DNA from: Spartinivicinus ruber
GTDB lineage: Bacteria > Pseudomonadota > Gammaproteobacteria > Pseudomonadales > Zooshikellaceae
Length of the DNA: 64,000 nucleotides
NCBI RefSeq assembly: GCF_011009015.1
Contig: NZ_CP048878.1
Coordinates: 6,233,001 to 6,297,000 of the forward strand
Reading direction: 5' to 3'
The translations under genes were made by a program, and so were the position numbers. The notes under the pieces are model-generated. The model had not been told where the DNA came from. It did not search any database and saw nothing but the letters and a program-made list of their open reading frames with translations. Below are positions 46,611 to 56,570 of this stretch, piece after piece. Numbering within the stretch: the first letter of the stretch is position 1; the number at the start of each line of letters is the position of its first letter.

Positions 46611-48182
46611 GTGCTGTTCAATTCTTTTGAATTCCTCTTTCTGTTTTTGCCTATTACAGTATTCAGTTATTTTTTTATTGTGAGGAAGTTCTCTCTTGAA
46701 TGTGGTTTAGCTCTACTTGTATTTGCATCTTTATTTTTTTATGGCTTTTGGAATCCTTCATATCTACCATTAATGCTATTTTCGATAGGGTTTAATTTTT
46801 TTGTTGGTAAAAAAATAAGTGGATCTTGTAGTAATAAATCATCAATAAAAAAGCCTAAAGGCATGTTAATATTTGGTATTACCATGAACCTGGGTTTATT
46901 AGCCTATTTTAAATATGCTAACTTTTTTGTTGAAAATATAAACCTAGTATTGGCCACTCAGTTGAGTATAGCCAATATAGTTTTACCCCTAGCGATTTCT
47001 TTTTTTACATTTCAGCAAATTGCATATTTGGTTGATGCTTGGAAAGGAGAAACTAAGGAATATAGTTTTTTACACTATTGTTTGTTTGTTTGCTTTTTTC
47101 CACAGCTAATTGCTGGGCCTATTGTCCATCATAAAGAAATGTTGCCACAAATTTTGCGCCCCACAAACTTAAGGCCACAAGCAACAAACTTTGTCATTGG
47201 TATTACTATATTTGCTATTGGCTTTTTCAAAAAAACAGTAATAGCTGACAATTTAGCACTTTATGTCAGCCCAGTATTTGATAATACAAATTTAACAGCA
47301 AGCATTGATTTTTTTACTGCCTGGGGCAGTGCTTTAGCCTATACATTACAACTATACTTTGATTTTTCAGGTTATTCCGAAATGGCTATTGGGTGTGCTA
47401 GGCTATTTGGAGTAAAGCTACCCATCAACTTCTTTTCCCCATATAAGTCAACTAGTATAGTTGAGTTTTGGCGGCGTTGGCATATTACCTTATCTCGATT
47501 TCTAAGAGACTATCTTTACATTGCATTGGGGGGTAACCGCCATGGCAAAGTCAGGCGTTATACTAACCTATTACTAACTATGGTACTCGGAGGGCTTTGG
47601 CATGGCGCTGGTTGGACATTTGTTATTTGGGGGTGTTTGCATGGCTTCTATTTGGTAGTCAACCATGCCTGGGTTCATCTATTAAAAACATTTAATCTTT
47701 CAATAGAAAAGTACAAGCTTTATCAGCTGTTTAGTTGGGCTCTTACACTATTAGCGGTGGTTGTTGGCTGGGTTTACTTTCGTGCACCTAATCTTGAGCA
47801 AGCCAATACCATCCTTCTAGCAATGGCTGGAGAATATGGTGCAAACCTGCCTTCAGGTATTTATGCCCAGTTGGGTGGAATGTCTAATTGGTTAGCTGAT
47901 ATGGGGGTTGGAATATCCCAGGGGGGGGGCAAACAACTCGTCTTAAATGCTCTGTGGGTTGTAGTGGCAGCAGCGATTGCGTTGAAAGCTCCAAATGTAG
48001 TGGAAATATTTGCATCAAAAGAAAAAGTATCTTGTGATTCAAAAATTCAGTTTCAGCTTTCTTCATTGCATTGGCTTCAATGGGATTACAATAATAGATG
48101 GGTAGCTAAAACAGCATTGATGCTGGTTTTTGGTATTCTAACTCTTACTCAGGTTTCTGAATTTTTGTATTTCCAGTTTTAA
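46611..48182 (+). CDS. MBOAT-family membrane O-acyltransferase (AlgI-like)
   Basis: 523 residues, start GTG 46611 (the usual MLFNSFEFLFLFLP opening; AAGGAATGACGTA upstream). About ten helices. FFPQLIAGPIVHHKEMLPQ, FWRRWHITLSRFLRDYLY and the catalytic histidine in GGLWHGAGWTFVIWGCLHG are typical of AlgI/DltB-like enzymes. It transfers acyl groups, usually acetyl, from the cytoplasm to an exported polysaccharide or similar acceptor. The next gene starts 15 bp later and is the probable partner. The acceptor is unknown, as no polysaccharide genes are near. Confidence 0.93.
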   Translation: MLFNSFEFLFLFLPITVFSYFFIVRKFSLECGLALLVFASLFFYGFWNPSYLPLMLFSIGFNFFVGKKISGSCSNKSSIKKPKGMLIFGITMNLGLLAYFKYANFFVENINLVLATQLSIANIVLPLAISFFTFQQIAYLVDAWKGETKEYSFLHYCLFVCFFPQLIAGPIVHHKEMLPQILRPTNLRPQATNFVIGITIFAIGFFKKTVIADNLALYVSPVFDNTNLTASIDFFTAWGSALAYTLQLYFDFSGYSEMAIGCARLFGVKLPINFFSPYKSTSIVEFWRRWHITLSRFLRDYLYIALGGNRHGKVRRYTNLLLTMVLGGLWHGAGWTFVIWGCLHGFYLVVNHAWVHLLKTFNLSIEKYKLYQLFSWALTLLAVVVGWVYFRAPNLEQANTILLAMAGEYGANLPSGIYAQLGGMSNWLADMGVGISQGGGKQLVLNALWVVVAAAIALKAPNVVEIFASKEKVSCDSKIQFQLSSLHWLQWDYNNRWVAKTALMLVFGILTLTQVSEFLYFQF

Positions 48183-48197
48183 CAGGAAGCAATCAAC

Positions 48198-49319
48198 ATG
48201 AATGCAAAACAATATTTAAGTAGACTGCTCTGGTCTGGTGGCTGTTTAGCATTAGTGATTGCCATGTTTAACTGGTTTATTGATCCATACCTTATGTTTA
48301 GCTCACCCAGAATATCAGGCTTTAATTATTATAAGGCAGATATTAATAATTATGTACGTATTACAAAAGCTTATCAGCCTGTAAGAATGTCAATGGATAC
48401 GTTAATTGTTGGAAACTCTAGGGTTGAGATGGGCTTTGATCCTAATCACCAGTGCTTTAATAAACATTCAGTTTATAATTTGGCTATTCCAGGTGCTGGT
48501 ATAAAAATGCAATTGCATTATGCACTGAATCAGATTTATCAAAAAAATATTAAGAAAATATATATAGGTGTCGATTTTACAGATTTCTTAATTGATCAAA
48601 AAGATTATGAAAATCAACAAAAAAATATCAATTTGAATATTATAAAAAGGATGAAATATAATGAAAATGGCAAAAAAAATGAAAAGTATCAATGGCAATA
48701 TTTTATAGATAGTTATCAATCTTTATTAACTTTGAATGCATTGAATAGTAGTTTTAAAACCATTTTGCAACAAAATTCCAATGCCAGTAATCGTAAAGAT
48801 AATGGCTTTAACCCAGCACAAGACTACTTAACTGTTATCAATGAAGAGGGAGCTATAGCACTATTCTCACAAAAATTACCAGAGCTGTCAGCTCGTCTCA
48901 GTCGTCCAAAATACTTGTTTGACTCAGCAGGAAATCGGTCAACTGATTTTGATGAATTAGAAAATTTTATACAAATAGCTAAACAAAAACAAATTTCTGT
49001 AAAACTATTTACAAACCCTTTCCATAACGACTATTGGAAGTTAATTAATAAATATAAATTAAACAATAAATATCAGCAGTGGCTAAAAATATTGACTGAT
49101 ATACTAGAAACATCAAAGCATCCAAGGCTAGAATTTTGGGATTTTGCAAGTGATCGTCGATTCAGCAATGAGCAACCAACTAAAACAAAAGGGAAAGCGT
49201 TGAAGTGGTTCTGGGAACCATCACATTACCGAAAGTCACTTGGAGACATTATGTTGAATGTTATGAATCAATCAGACTGTAATGCTACTAGCAAACAGTT
49301 TGGTAATAAGCTTAAATAA
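48198..49319 (+). CDS. SGNH/AlgX-like partner of the MBOAT protein
   Basis: 373 residues. One N-terminal membrane anchor (LWSGGCLALVIAMFNWFI) is followed by a periplasmic domain. TLIVGNSRVEMGFDPNH (residues ~68-84) resembles the serine block of SGNH hydrolases (GxSR), and the C-terminal WFWEPSHYRKSLGDIML supplies the xxSH block. The central part is Lys/Asn-rich and poorly conserved by eye. It is typical of the second protein of MBOAT pairs that pass the acyl group to a periplasmic acceptor. Confidence 0.75.
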   Translation: MNAKQYLSRLLWSGGCLALVIAMFNWFIDPYLMFSSPRISGFNYYKADINNYVRITKAYQPVRMSMDTLIVGNSRVEMGFDPNHQCFNKHSVYNLAIPGAGIKMQLHYALNQIYQKNIKKIYIGVDFTDFLIDQKDYENQQKNINLNIIKRMKYNENGKKNEKYQWQYFIDSYQSLLTLNALNSSFKTILQQNSNASNRKDNGFNPAQDYLTVINEEGAIALFSQKLPELSARLSRPKYLFDSAGNRSTDFDELENFIQIAKQKQISVKLFTNPFHNDYWKLINKYKLNNKYQQWLKILTDILETSKHPRLEFWDFASDRRFSNEQPTKTKGKALKWFWEPSHYRKSLGDIMLNVMNQSDCNATSKQFGNKLK

Positions 49320-49603
49320 CATCATGAATCATTTGTAGGTGAGAAAGTAAATCGATATATACTCACAGCCGAAGTATAATTTAGGCAAGGCTACCAAGCG
49401 ATAAACCCCTAGGAGAAGTAGCTGCTTTATTTTATATAAAAGCGTTACTGGACGCTTAGATAAACTAGATGATTGTGGTGAAGGCAGTTTATTGCTCCTC
49501 GGCAATTGCTCTAATTAGTGGTATCCATACCACCATGCATCGCACCACCCTTGGTGATCAAATGATGGTAAAAAGGAATAAAAATCATTCGCGAAGAGTA
49601 TAA
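49320..49603. other. Gene-free interval with dispersed repeat and dyad
   Basis: No gene is seen. It holds copy 2 of the 17-bp repeat (49353-49369), a dyad gtggtat/ataccac at 49518-49533 and several short accacc/ggtg motifs. Confidence 0.45.
49353..49369 (+). repeat. 17-bp dispersed intergenic repeat, copy 2
   Basis: cgatatatactcacagc, identical to 5105-5121 more than 44 kb away. It is followed here by cgaagtata and there by aaagagtata. Confidence 0.5.
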
Positions 49604-49882
49604 CTACCGATCTGTTGCAGCTAAGGTAACAGCTTGTGCATCAGTAATGTTGGGGTGATTTCCTATTTGAGTTGAACGTTTTTGTTCAAAATAGTTTTCA
49701 AGATTAAGATATATTGCTAGTGCGGCACCTATAACAGGAACTAACCAGATAAATAAAATTTGATATAAACGACGTTGTTTAATTTCAAAATAAGTTTTAG
49801 CAACTACAAAAGTAGCGTAAACATTACTTATGACAATCAGTGCCAAAATAGCAACAATGAGATAAGTTCCTAAATGCTCCAT
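49604..49882 (-). CDS. Small two-helix membrane protein
   Basis: 92 residues from ATG 49882, chosen because TATGAGGTATTTT lies just upstream; the frame is open to 49906. Two hydrophobic helices (TYLIVAILALIVISNVYAT; ILFIWLVPVIGAALAIYL) are separated by a short basic loop. The second helix resembles the PLD-nuclease N-terminal membrane domain. A soluble tail of ~30 residues follows. Function unknown. Confidence 0.65.
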   Translation of the reverse strand: MEHLGTYLIVAILALIVISNVYATFVVAKTYFEIKQRRLYQILFIWLVPVIGAALAIYLNLENYFEQKRSTQIGNHPNITDAQAVTLAATDR

Positions 49883-50213
49883 AAAATACCTCATAATAAC
49901 CAACATTAATTTATTATTACCCGAATAAATATCAATTGCAAGTTTTTCTGGTTAAATTTCGATCGATTTTAGGGTTATACAAAGATAAATATATTATTCA
50001 ATTAATATATTTATCAAAATAAGGTTAATTTTTTGTTTACACATAGTGTATAAATACTTGGTATCCTCTATAAGAAAGCGTATCCAAAATACAACAGTTG
50101 TGAGTAATTTTGATATTTAATGATGTATTTATCAAAAAAAAGTAATTAAATTAGTGCAATAATTTCTATCGCCTGTTAGTCTCACTATTCTTTTTATAAA
50201 GTAAGGAATAACT
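49883..50213. other. AT-rich divergent promoter region
   Basis: No gene is seen between the small membrane protein and the 50214 lipoprotein. It contains A/T-rich promoter-like sequence and AAGTAAGGAATAACT immediately before ATG 50214. Confidence 0.45.
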
Positions 50214-50855
50214 ATGCTGAGAGTTTTTGCATTATCTTCATTTCTAGTATTGTTATCAGCCTGCGGTACTGATGAATCACAATCACCTACTAAAAACCAA
50301 GAGAACGCAAATCAAGCAGTACAGCAAGAGCAGCCAGCACAACCAAAGCAGGGAACAGAAAATGAAGGGATAGCGAAACAAGAACAAGCAGAGCCTCAAG
50401 TCCAAGCTATATCAGAAGAGCCAGTGTTAGAAGCAGTAGAAGCAGAGCAGACAATGCCTGTTGTAGAAACTGATCAAAAATCACCCACTATTGGAGAAAT
50501 GCACTGGCCAGGTGCTAATTCCTATTGCACTTTCTTCAAGGAAGGCCATAAGTTTGATTTTGATAATAAAGAAACTTGGAAATTTGTTTTTGTAACAATT
50601 TTAGATGATTCTAAAGATACAGCTTACATGCAAATTAATAATAAGCGGGAAAAAATAAAATTGGTAAATGCTACTAAGTCAGAAACTAATGAAAAACGAG
50701 TTTATGAAGTAGCTGCTGATAAAAACATTCAGATAGAGGTTGAAATGAATTCTGGAAAATCTGGAGTTGAACATACAAATTACACTGGTGTTATTCGTTT
50801 ATTAAAACCAATGGGTGGTGATGCAATAAAGTTTTATGGGGATTGTGGGGTTTAA
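50214..50855 (+). CDS. Putative lipoprotein with Gln/Glu-rich linker
   Basis: 213 residues. The lipobox LLSAC gives Cys17. Residues ~20-95 are a disordered Gln/Glu/Pro-rich spacer, then a globular C-terminal domain (HWPGANSYCTFFKEGHKF ... KFYGDCGV) with two cysteines likely in a disulfide. Family not recognised. AAGGAATAACT precedes the ATG. It is convergent with the chemoreceptor gene. Confidence 0.72.
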   Translation: MLRVFALSSFLVLLSACGTDESQSPTKNQENANQAVQQEQPAQPKQGTENEGIAKQEQAEPQVQAISEEPVLEAVEAEQTMPVVETDQKSPTIGEMHWPGANSYCTFFKEGHKFDFDNKETWKFVFVTILDDSKDTAYMQINNKREKIKLVNATKSETNEKRVYEVAADKNIQIEVEMNSGKSGVEHTNYTGVIRLLKPMGGDAIKFYGDCGV

Positions 50856-50881
50856 TCCCCCTTCCTTATGTTTTGTTAAAA

Positions 50882-52459
50882 CTAGCGTTGAAAACGCTCT
50901 ACCAAAATATGCAAGTCGCTTGATGCTCCTTTTAAGGATTGAATCCCATCTAGTGTTTCCTGTTCTGTAGCCATAGTTTCTTGAGCAAGTGAAGAAATGT
51001 AGTTTACTTGATGATTAATTTCTTCAGATGATTTGGCTTGCTGTTCAACAGATGTTGCCATATGAGCAGAAACTGCTGCTATTTTTGAAAGTGCACTAGT
51101 AATTTCTCCAAGCATAGCTTCAGCTTCCATTACGTTATTTAAGCCATTATCAGCATCACTCTGACCTTGTTTGGCAGTTTCAACTGAAGTTTTCGCTTGT
51201 GCAGTTAGCCTTTGAATAATGTTATGAATTTCTTGAGTCGAACTTTGGGTTCTCTGTGCAAGCTGACGGACTTCGTCAGCTACAACAGCGAAACCACGCC
51301 CCTGCTCACCTGCTCTAGCAGCCTCAATGGCTGCATTCAACGCTAGGAGGTTGGTCTGGTCTGCAATCCCTTCAATCAAGTTAGCAGCATTGGCAATATT
51401 TTCTGTTTGAGCTGATAACTCTTCAACTGATAGGCTTATGTCATTCACTTTATTTTGGAGTTGAGCAATGCTTTCCCGTGTTGTAACAGCAATGTTTTTT
51501 CCTGATGCGGCATGTTGACTGGCCTCTTCGGTTTGCTGAGCAGTGTCTTGTATATGGGATGATGCTTCACCAATTGCACTTGTCATTTCGTTCATTGCAA
51601 GGGCAACAGATTCAGTTTCGGTAAGCTGTTTTTGCATAGCCTGTTGCGAACACTGGGTAGCTTTTAGCGCTTTATCGGCTTGAAGTGCTACATGCTTTGA
51701 TAGCTCCTCAATACGAGTAATTACTGTATTGAGATGTGCCTTTAAGCTGAGAATTGAAACTTGAATTTGGCCTATTGGACCAGGGTCATTGGCATACACT
51801 AATCCAGCAAGTGGGTCTGAAAAACTACCTGTTAATAGTTTGAGTAAAAGTTGGTTGTAGCGTTGTTGTTTCCATCGGTTTAAGCATAAGCTCACAAAAA
51901 GTCCTGTTGCACCAGTTATTGCAGCAATAGCCGGTAATTGTAAAATGAGCAGTACAAGTGTAGCCATTATAAATATTAAAGCAGCACCTTCGGCTAGATT
52001 TATAAAAGGGCTTAGTTTTAATTTTTTTCCATTATTTATATTTGAATAAATTTTTTCCGCTCTGGTAACTTGTTCTTTGGTGGGACAAGTACGAACAGAT
52101 TCATAACCAATGATATTTTCTCCTTCAAAAATAGGTGTCACATAAGCATTAACCCAATAATAGTCTCCATTTTTGCAACGATTTTTTACAATACCCATCC
52201 ATGGTTGACCTGCTTTGAGATACTCCCACATATTTTTAAATGCAGCTGCAGGCATATCTGGGTGACGAATGATATTGTGAGGCTTGCCGATAAGCTCATC
52301 CTGACTGAAGCCAGCAACTTGCATGAATACTTCATTGCAATGGGTAATTTGTCCTTTCAAATCTGTAGTAGAAATTAACCGTTGTTCTGGAGAAAAAGAC
52401 TTTTCTTTACCTGTAACTGGAAGATTTTTTCGCACTCGTCTTTTCCCCTTGTTGTTCAC
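50882..52459 (-). CDS. PAS-domain methyl-accepting chemotaxis protein (Aer-like)
   Basis: 525 residues. The N-terminal PAS domain (~25-125) reads like Aer: [56 protein letters not shown]. Two helices follow (~155-195), then a HAMP-like stretch and the cytoplasmic signalling domain with the conserved hairpin [20 protein letters not shown] and [14 protein letters not shown]. It probably senses redox state or oxygen through a flavin in the PAS domain and signals to CheA. No che genes are near. Confidence 0.93.
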   Translation of the reverse strand: MNNKGKRRVRKNLPVTGKEKSFSPEQRLISTTDLKGQITHCNEVFMQVAGFSQDELIGKPHNIIRHPDMPAAAFKNMWEYLKAGQPWMGIVKNRCKNGDYYWVNAYVTPIFEGENIIGYESVRTCPTKEQVTRAEKIYSNINNGKKLKLSPFINLAEGAALIFIMATLVLLILQLPAIAAITGATGLFVSLCLNRWKQQRYNQLLLKLLTGSFSDPLAGLVYANDPGPIGQIQVSILSLKAHLNTVITRIEELSKHVALQADKALKATQCSQQAMQKQLTETESVALAMNEMTSAIGEASSHIQDTAQQTEEASQHAASGKNIAVTTRESIAQLQNKVNDISLSVEELSAQTENIANAANLIEGIADQTNLLALNAAIEAARAGEQGRGFAVVADEVRQLAQRTQSSTQEIHNIIQRLTAQAKTSVETAKQGQSDADNGLNNVMEAEAMLGEITSALSKIAAVSAHMATSVEQQAKSSEEINHQVNYISSLAQETMATEQETLDGIQSLKGASSDLHILVERFQR

Positions 52460-52564
52460 AAAAAACTGGTAGATAGTGGGAGGGGCTTTGTAGATTTATT
52501 GTATGAATTAGACATTATTAGCTATTTATTATAGCAGTGTACCTAAAAATAGGTAAATTTTCAC

Positions 52565-52720
52565 ATGAGGTTACTAATAACTAAAAGGTTTATTATTGTT
52601 AATTTTTTATGTCTAGGAACAATAACGCAAGCAAAAGAAAACATATTATATTTCAGTATGATAATAAATAAAGATATAAAAAAATGGGCTGTAGCCCATT
52701 ATTTTATCGGCAAGCTGTAG
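52565..52720 (+). CDS. Possible small ORF with signal-peptide-like start, 51 aa
   Basis: ATG 52565 opens MRLLITKRFIIVNFLCLGTITQA, which looks like a secretion signal, followed by 28 residues. The frame runs through the terminator of the lipoprotein-pilin gene and ends 17 bp inside its 3' end. There is no good ribosome site. It may be the truncated start of a lost periplasmic protein gene or a chance frame. Confidence 0.25.
   Translation: MRLLITKRFIIVNFLCLGTITQAKENILYFSMIINKDIKKWAVAHYFIGKL
52676..52700 (-). terminator. Rho-independent terminator
   Basis: Stem aatgggct/agcccatt with a 2-nt centre. On the minus strand it is followed by a T-run. It lies just after the lipoprotein-pilin stop. 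Confidence 0.85.
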
Positions 52721-54878
52721 GCAAGTATTTACTTTCTATATCTGCTCCGGAACATTCCCAGATTAATTGACCTGTTGATTTTTCATATTGTGTTGTCAGG
52801 TTTATAGAGAATCCATGTAGCTTGTGATTCATTTTCTCTCCTCCAAGATTAATGGCAATATTACCATCATTTACTTCAATGGAAGTAATATAGTCAGAAC
52901 GATAATCAATTGCTGGTAATATATTACCAGTGCCATTTGTTATTTGATCTATAGGAGTTCCCTTATCAATTTGTCGGCGAATTTCCTGTTGAATTGGTTG
53001 AGCAGCAATGTATGCATTCATGACTTGAGCGCGAACTGTATAATCCTGATAAGCAGGAATTGCCACTGCTGCTAGAATACCTATCATAGCAACAGAGTTA
53101 TAATCACTTACATAAAGTAAATCGAGCATACTTTGTTCAAAAAGAAACTCTAATGCCAGATAATTTTCATTAAAATCTAGGTTAACACCTAAGCTACCCT
53201 TGTCGGCAAAACTAAGTTGGCCTGCATGAGGTAATGAGAAAATATCTACTTGTGCATCACTAATATCTGCCAGCATGTTGATTAATTGTAAATATACATG
53301 GTAGGAGGTCCGAGATAATTTTAATTTTGAAGTTGAATATCCTAAAAATGCACTAGAAAGATCGTGCTTCTGAGACTTAGTTAACCACTCACCAATACTG
53401 GTGATATCTTTTCTACTAATACGCTCAACTAATGGTTGAGGTACTGCAGAGATAATCATGTATCCATTATCTTCAATCCAATAATAGTGACTTTTTATTT
53501 GAACACTGATTTGTTTTAGCAAAGGAGAGTCTTTAGTTATACTCTCAGTAATGTCACCAAAGCTCATAAAGGGTGGGGTAAAGGGAGTTGTAATATGTTT
53601 AATGGTCAATCCATTCTTTTTATATTCTTGATAGTTTAACCACTCTTTTTGTTGTGCATTACTGATTAGTTGTTTGAATTGTTCTGGTTTGCTTAGCCGA
53701 ATAGCAACAAAGTCACTTACTGCATCAGAAAAATAGATAACTTCTGGACCAAATATTGAAAGCAGTTGTTCGATTGAATAACCAGACAGTTTTTTAAATT
53801 CTTCCTTGGCTTTGAAATATCCTGGTGAGGAGCCTTTCATCATCGTCGCAGTTGCTTCAATTTGTCTGTATTGTGCTTCTGTGGGTAAGGATAAAATACC
53901 AATAGAGTCGATCTCACCTCTAGCTGAAAGATCAAAACTATTTTTAACACTAGGTAAATAAGCTCTAAAACCAGCCACTGGCATTTCTGCAATGATTTTC
54001 AAGCGTGTTTTATCAGTGCTTGTTCCGTAGCCAAATGCCAACGAATTGACTGAATCAAAACCAGACATTTTTAAAACAGTTAGTTGTTCTGGTTTCATAG
54101 TTTTTAGTGCAATAGGCAAAATAAGCTTGGCGTTAATATATCCGAATAAGCCTTTTCCACTTGAATCTGTTTTTGCTTCCACTGCATACATTGGGTGATC
54201 TTTAACGGGAACTAAACTATTTAAAATATTTTTTAGCTTTTCAGGTTGTGCCCCCATTGCTGCAACTAATTGAAAACGACCAGTTTGTGCATTGAATTGA
54301 AACTGACCATTTACACCCATTGGCGCAAACTGTATGCTGCCGTTTCCTTCTGCATTAATTTTGTCAATTATTTGAAGCATTGGCTGTTGTTGTAATAATT
54401 GGGTAAAGCTTGCTTCAAAATCTGAAACTTGTTTGAAATCAAGTTTAGTAGCAACTACCACATAAGGCATCATTGTATTGTCAGGATTATTTAATACTGC
54501 AGCTTCAAATGGGCCATTAATATGTTTAATTAATAATGAAGCAATTGGTTTAACAGCATCTTCCATTTTATCTATGAGGTTTTGATACAGACCTTGCTGA
54601 ATAGCTTTGAGCTGGGCTACATGTTGCTCGTTACCTTGGGCATATTTGAAGCCACTTTCTACGTTGGCAAATAAAAACCACACATTTGGTACTCTTAAAT
54701 AAGCTAGAGTATCCACAGGTAACTGGGTTCTTAACCAGCTTTTGTCTGTAAAGTTGGCCATCTTAAGCTGAACTTTCTCAGGAGCAGCCTTGGGCTTATC
54801 AGGGGTTTGTTTATCGCTGTCGGAACAACCACTCAGTATAGAAACACATATAAGTAAAGTGGCTAGATAGTGACGCAT
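52704..54878 (-). CDS. Large lipoprotein with C-terminal type IV pilin-like domain
   Basis: 724 residues from ATG 54878 (AAAGAGATTATT upstream; an upstream in-frame ATG at 54896 is less likely). Lipobox ILSGC. Residues ~30-590 form an unrecognised domain resembling DUF3352-like surface proteins (DTLAYLRVPNVWFLFANVE). The last ~130 residues are type IV pilin-like: AMIGILAAVAIPAYQDYT (second half of the pilin helix), RAQVMNAYIAA, and the C-terminal loop IWECSGADIESKYLPTACR with its Cys pair. The prepilin leader and the first half of the helix (FTLIELMIVV) are missing, so it cannot be processed as a normal pilin. Confidence 0.8.
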   Translation of the reverse strand: MRHYLATLLICVSILSGCSDSDKQTPDKPKAAPEKVQLKMANFTDKSWLRTQLPVDTLAYLRVPNVWFLFANVESGFKYAQGNEQHVAQLKAIQQGLYQNLIDKMEDAVKPIASLLIKHINGPFEAAVLNNPDNTMMPYVVVATKLDFKQVSDFEASFTQLLQQQPMLQIIDKINAEGNGSIQFAPMGVNGQFQFNAQTGRFQLVAAMGAQPEKLKNILNSLVPVKDHPMYAVEAKTDSSGKGLFGYINAKLILPIALKTMKPEQLTVLKMSGFDSVNSLAFGYGTSTDKTRLKIIAEMPVAGFRAYLPSVKNSFDLSARGEIDSIGILSLPTEAQYRQIEATATMMKGSSPGYFKAKEEFKKLSGYSIEQLLSIFGPEVIYFSDAVSDFVAIRLSKPEQFKQLISNAQQKEWLNYQEYKKNGLTIKHITTPFTPPFMSFGDITESITKDSPLLKQISVQIKSHYYWIEDNGYMIISAVPQPLVERISRKDITSIGEWLTKSQKHDLSSAFLGYSTSKLKLSRTSYHVYLQLINMLADISDAQVDIFSLPHAGQLSFADKGSLGVNLDFNENYLALEFLFEQSMLDLLYVSDYNSVAMIGILAAVAIPAYQDYTVRAQVMNAYIAAQPIQQEIRRQIDKGTPIDQITNGTGNILPAIDYRSDYITSIEVNDGNIAINLGGEKMNHKLHGFSINLTTQYEKSTGQLIWECSGADIESKYLPTACR

Positions 54879-55199
54879 AATAATCTCTTTCATCATTTAG
54901 TGATTTCTCAACACTTTGATTAACTCAAAGAACTCATTGAATTATAGCGGGAGGAATCATACTTGATGGAAGTAATAAGATAAATCAGTTGTACCCTCAG
55001 TATGTGGTAAATATATAAAATATTGGGTATAGATAAATTGTGATGAAAATATAGGCTGGATAAAGCTTTTAAGTAATTTAGTAACTAGAGTGAAATAATT
55101 AAACTGTAGATAGTGAGGTGAAATAAATTTTATATTTATTTGGTATTATGGGTATTAAAGTCAGGCCTTAAATATTTAGGCCTGACTTTGTAGGCTATT
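54879..55199. other. Gene-free interval with the YjiH-gene terminator
   Basis: Nothing coding is seen. It must include the promoter of the lipoprotein-pilin gene. The only structure noted is the palindromic hairpin at 55157-55189. Confidence 0.5.
55157..55189 (-). terminator. Strong palindromic hairpin after the YjiH-like gene
   Basis: 12-bp perfect stem aaagtcaggcct/aggcctgacttt with a 9-nt A/T loop, 10 bp after the gene's stop on the minus strand. The T-run is short (TTT). Confidence 0.65.
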
Positions 55200-56570
55200 T
55201 TAGAAAATAATATGTGCTACTCCTGCAATGACTGGTAGTGTTACCAAGGTTCTTAACAGGAACACTACAAATAGCTCCCATATAGTAACTGGTATACGAC
55301 TGGCTAATAATAATGCACCAACTTCTGATAGGTATATCAACTGAGTGACTGACATTGCTGCAACGACAAATCGTGTCATGTCATTTTCAATAGAAGCAGC
55401 CAATATTGATGGAAGAAACATATCAGCAAAACCAACAACTACAGTTTTGGATGCTGCAACGGCTTCAGGTATTTGTAGCAGTTCTAAATAGGGTAGAAAC
55501 GGTTTTCCTAACCATTCGAATACTGGTGTATGCTCTGCAACAACCAGTGCTAAGGTGCCAACAGCCATTATTACTGGTAACAAGCCAAACACTAAGCTAA
55601 TAACATTATTCAAGCCATCAGTGAATACTTTTTTGAAGCTTGTAACTGAATTAGCTTTTTGTAAAGCCTGTTCGAATCCCCAAGATATCACTGTATATCC
55701 TTCAGGGACTACAGCTTCATTTTTACTCTTCTCGCTACCATCAATATAGTGATCTTTTTTCCAGCTTAATGGAGGTAAACGAGGTACAATAATGGCTGCA
55801 ACAAAGCCAGCCAAACACACCGTTAAATAAAATTGTAGAAACAGGTGCTCTAATTTAACTTGGGCAATAACAATTAAGCTAAAAGAAATCGAAACAGCGG
55901 AAAAAGTGGTTGCAATAACCGTTGCTTCACGCTGGGTGTAATGATTATTTTCATACTGTTGATTGGTTAATAAAATACCGACAGTGCCATCCCCCAACCA
56001 TGAAGTCATACAGTCAATTGCTGAGCGTCCTGGTAACTTAAAAAGTGGTTTCATAACTACAGTTAATAAAGTGCCAAGCAGTTCTAATAGCCCAAAATTG
56101 ACTAATAGTGGAAGTAATAGCCCTGCAAATATAAAGACAGATAATAATGTTGGTAGTAAATCATTTAACACCAGGCCGCCAGTGGCATCACTATACACAA
56201 CATCTGAGCCTGTCTTTAAAAAAGTAAGAAGAATAAAAATAGCCCCTAAAACTCGTATAGTCAGCCAAAACCATGACTCATTAAATAATGCATTTAAAAA
56301 AGGGTGCTGTGTAATCAGAACAGGTTTTAAGGTTTGTGTAATGAGGCTTAAGCCGGCGGATAAAACTACTAAACAAGTCAGCACCAAAGAAGCATTGTCA
56401 CCAAGAGCAGTTTTTATATTTTTTGCCAAAATAGCAACAGGAATAGTAAGGCTGTCCTGATAAGCAACTGGTGTCATAAATAATAAGATCCCTATTAAAG
56501 AGGGGATCACAAAAACCAATATATTTCTTAAATTGAATAGCTCACTTCTTGATAATACTTGCTCTTGCAT
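55200..56570 (-). CDS. YjiH-family membrane protein (nucleoside-recognition/Gate domain)
   Basis: 456 residues with about ten helices. The Gate-type segments are PLFKLPGRSAIDCMTSWLGDGTVGILL (in two parts) and VVGFADMFLPSILAA, with QLIYLSEVGALLLASRIP near the end. These match YjiH, a family of predicted transporters of unknown substrate. It is a single gene with a strong hairpin downstream and a long 530-bp upstream gap. Confidence 0.85.
   Translation of the reverse strand: MQEQVLSRSELFNLRNILVFVIPSLIGILLFMTPVAYQDSLTIPVAILAKNIKTALGDNASLVLTCLVVLSAGLSLITQTLKPVLITQHPFLNALFNESWFWLTIRVLGAIFILLTFLKTGSDVVYSDATGGLVLNDLLPTLLSVFIFAGLLLPLLVNFGLLELLGTLLTVVMKPLFKLPGRSAIDCMTSWLGDGTVGILLTNQQYENNHYTQREATVIATTFSAVSISFSLIVIAQVKLEHLFLQFYLTVCLAGFVAAIIVPRLPPLSWKKDHYIDGSEKSKNEAVVPEGYTVISWGFEQALQKANSVTSFKKVFTDGLNNVISLVFGLLPVIMAVGTLALVVAEHTPVFEWLGKPFLPYLELLQIPEAVAASKTVVVGFADMFLPSILAASIENDMTRFVVAAMSVTQLIYLSEVGALLLASRIPVTIWELFVVFLLRTLVTLPVIAGVAHIIF

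Noticed and set aside
55670-55685. ttcgaatcc as a tRNA T-loop
   Set aside because: It lies inside the YjiH-like gene with no acceptor stem or anticodon arm around it.
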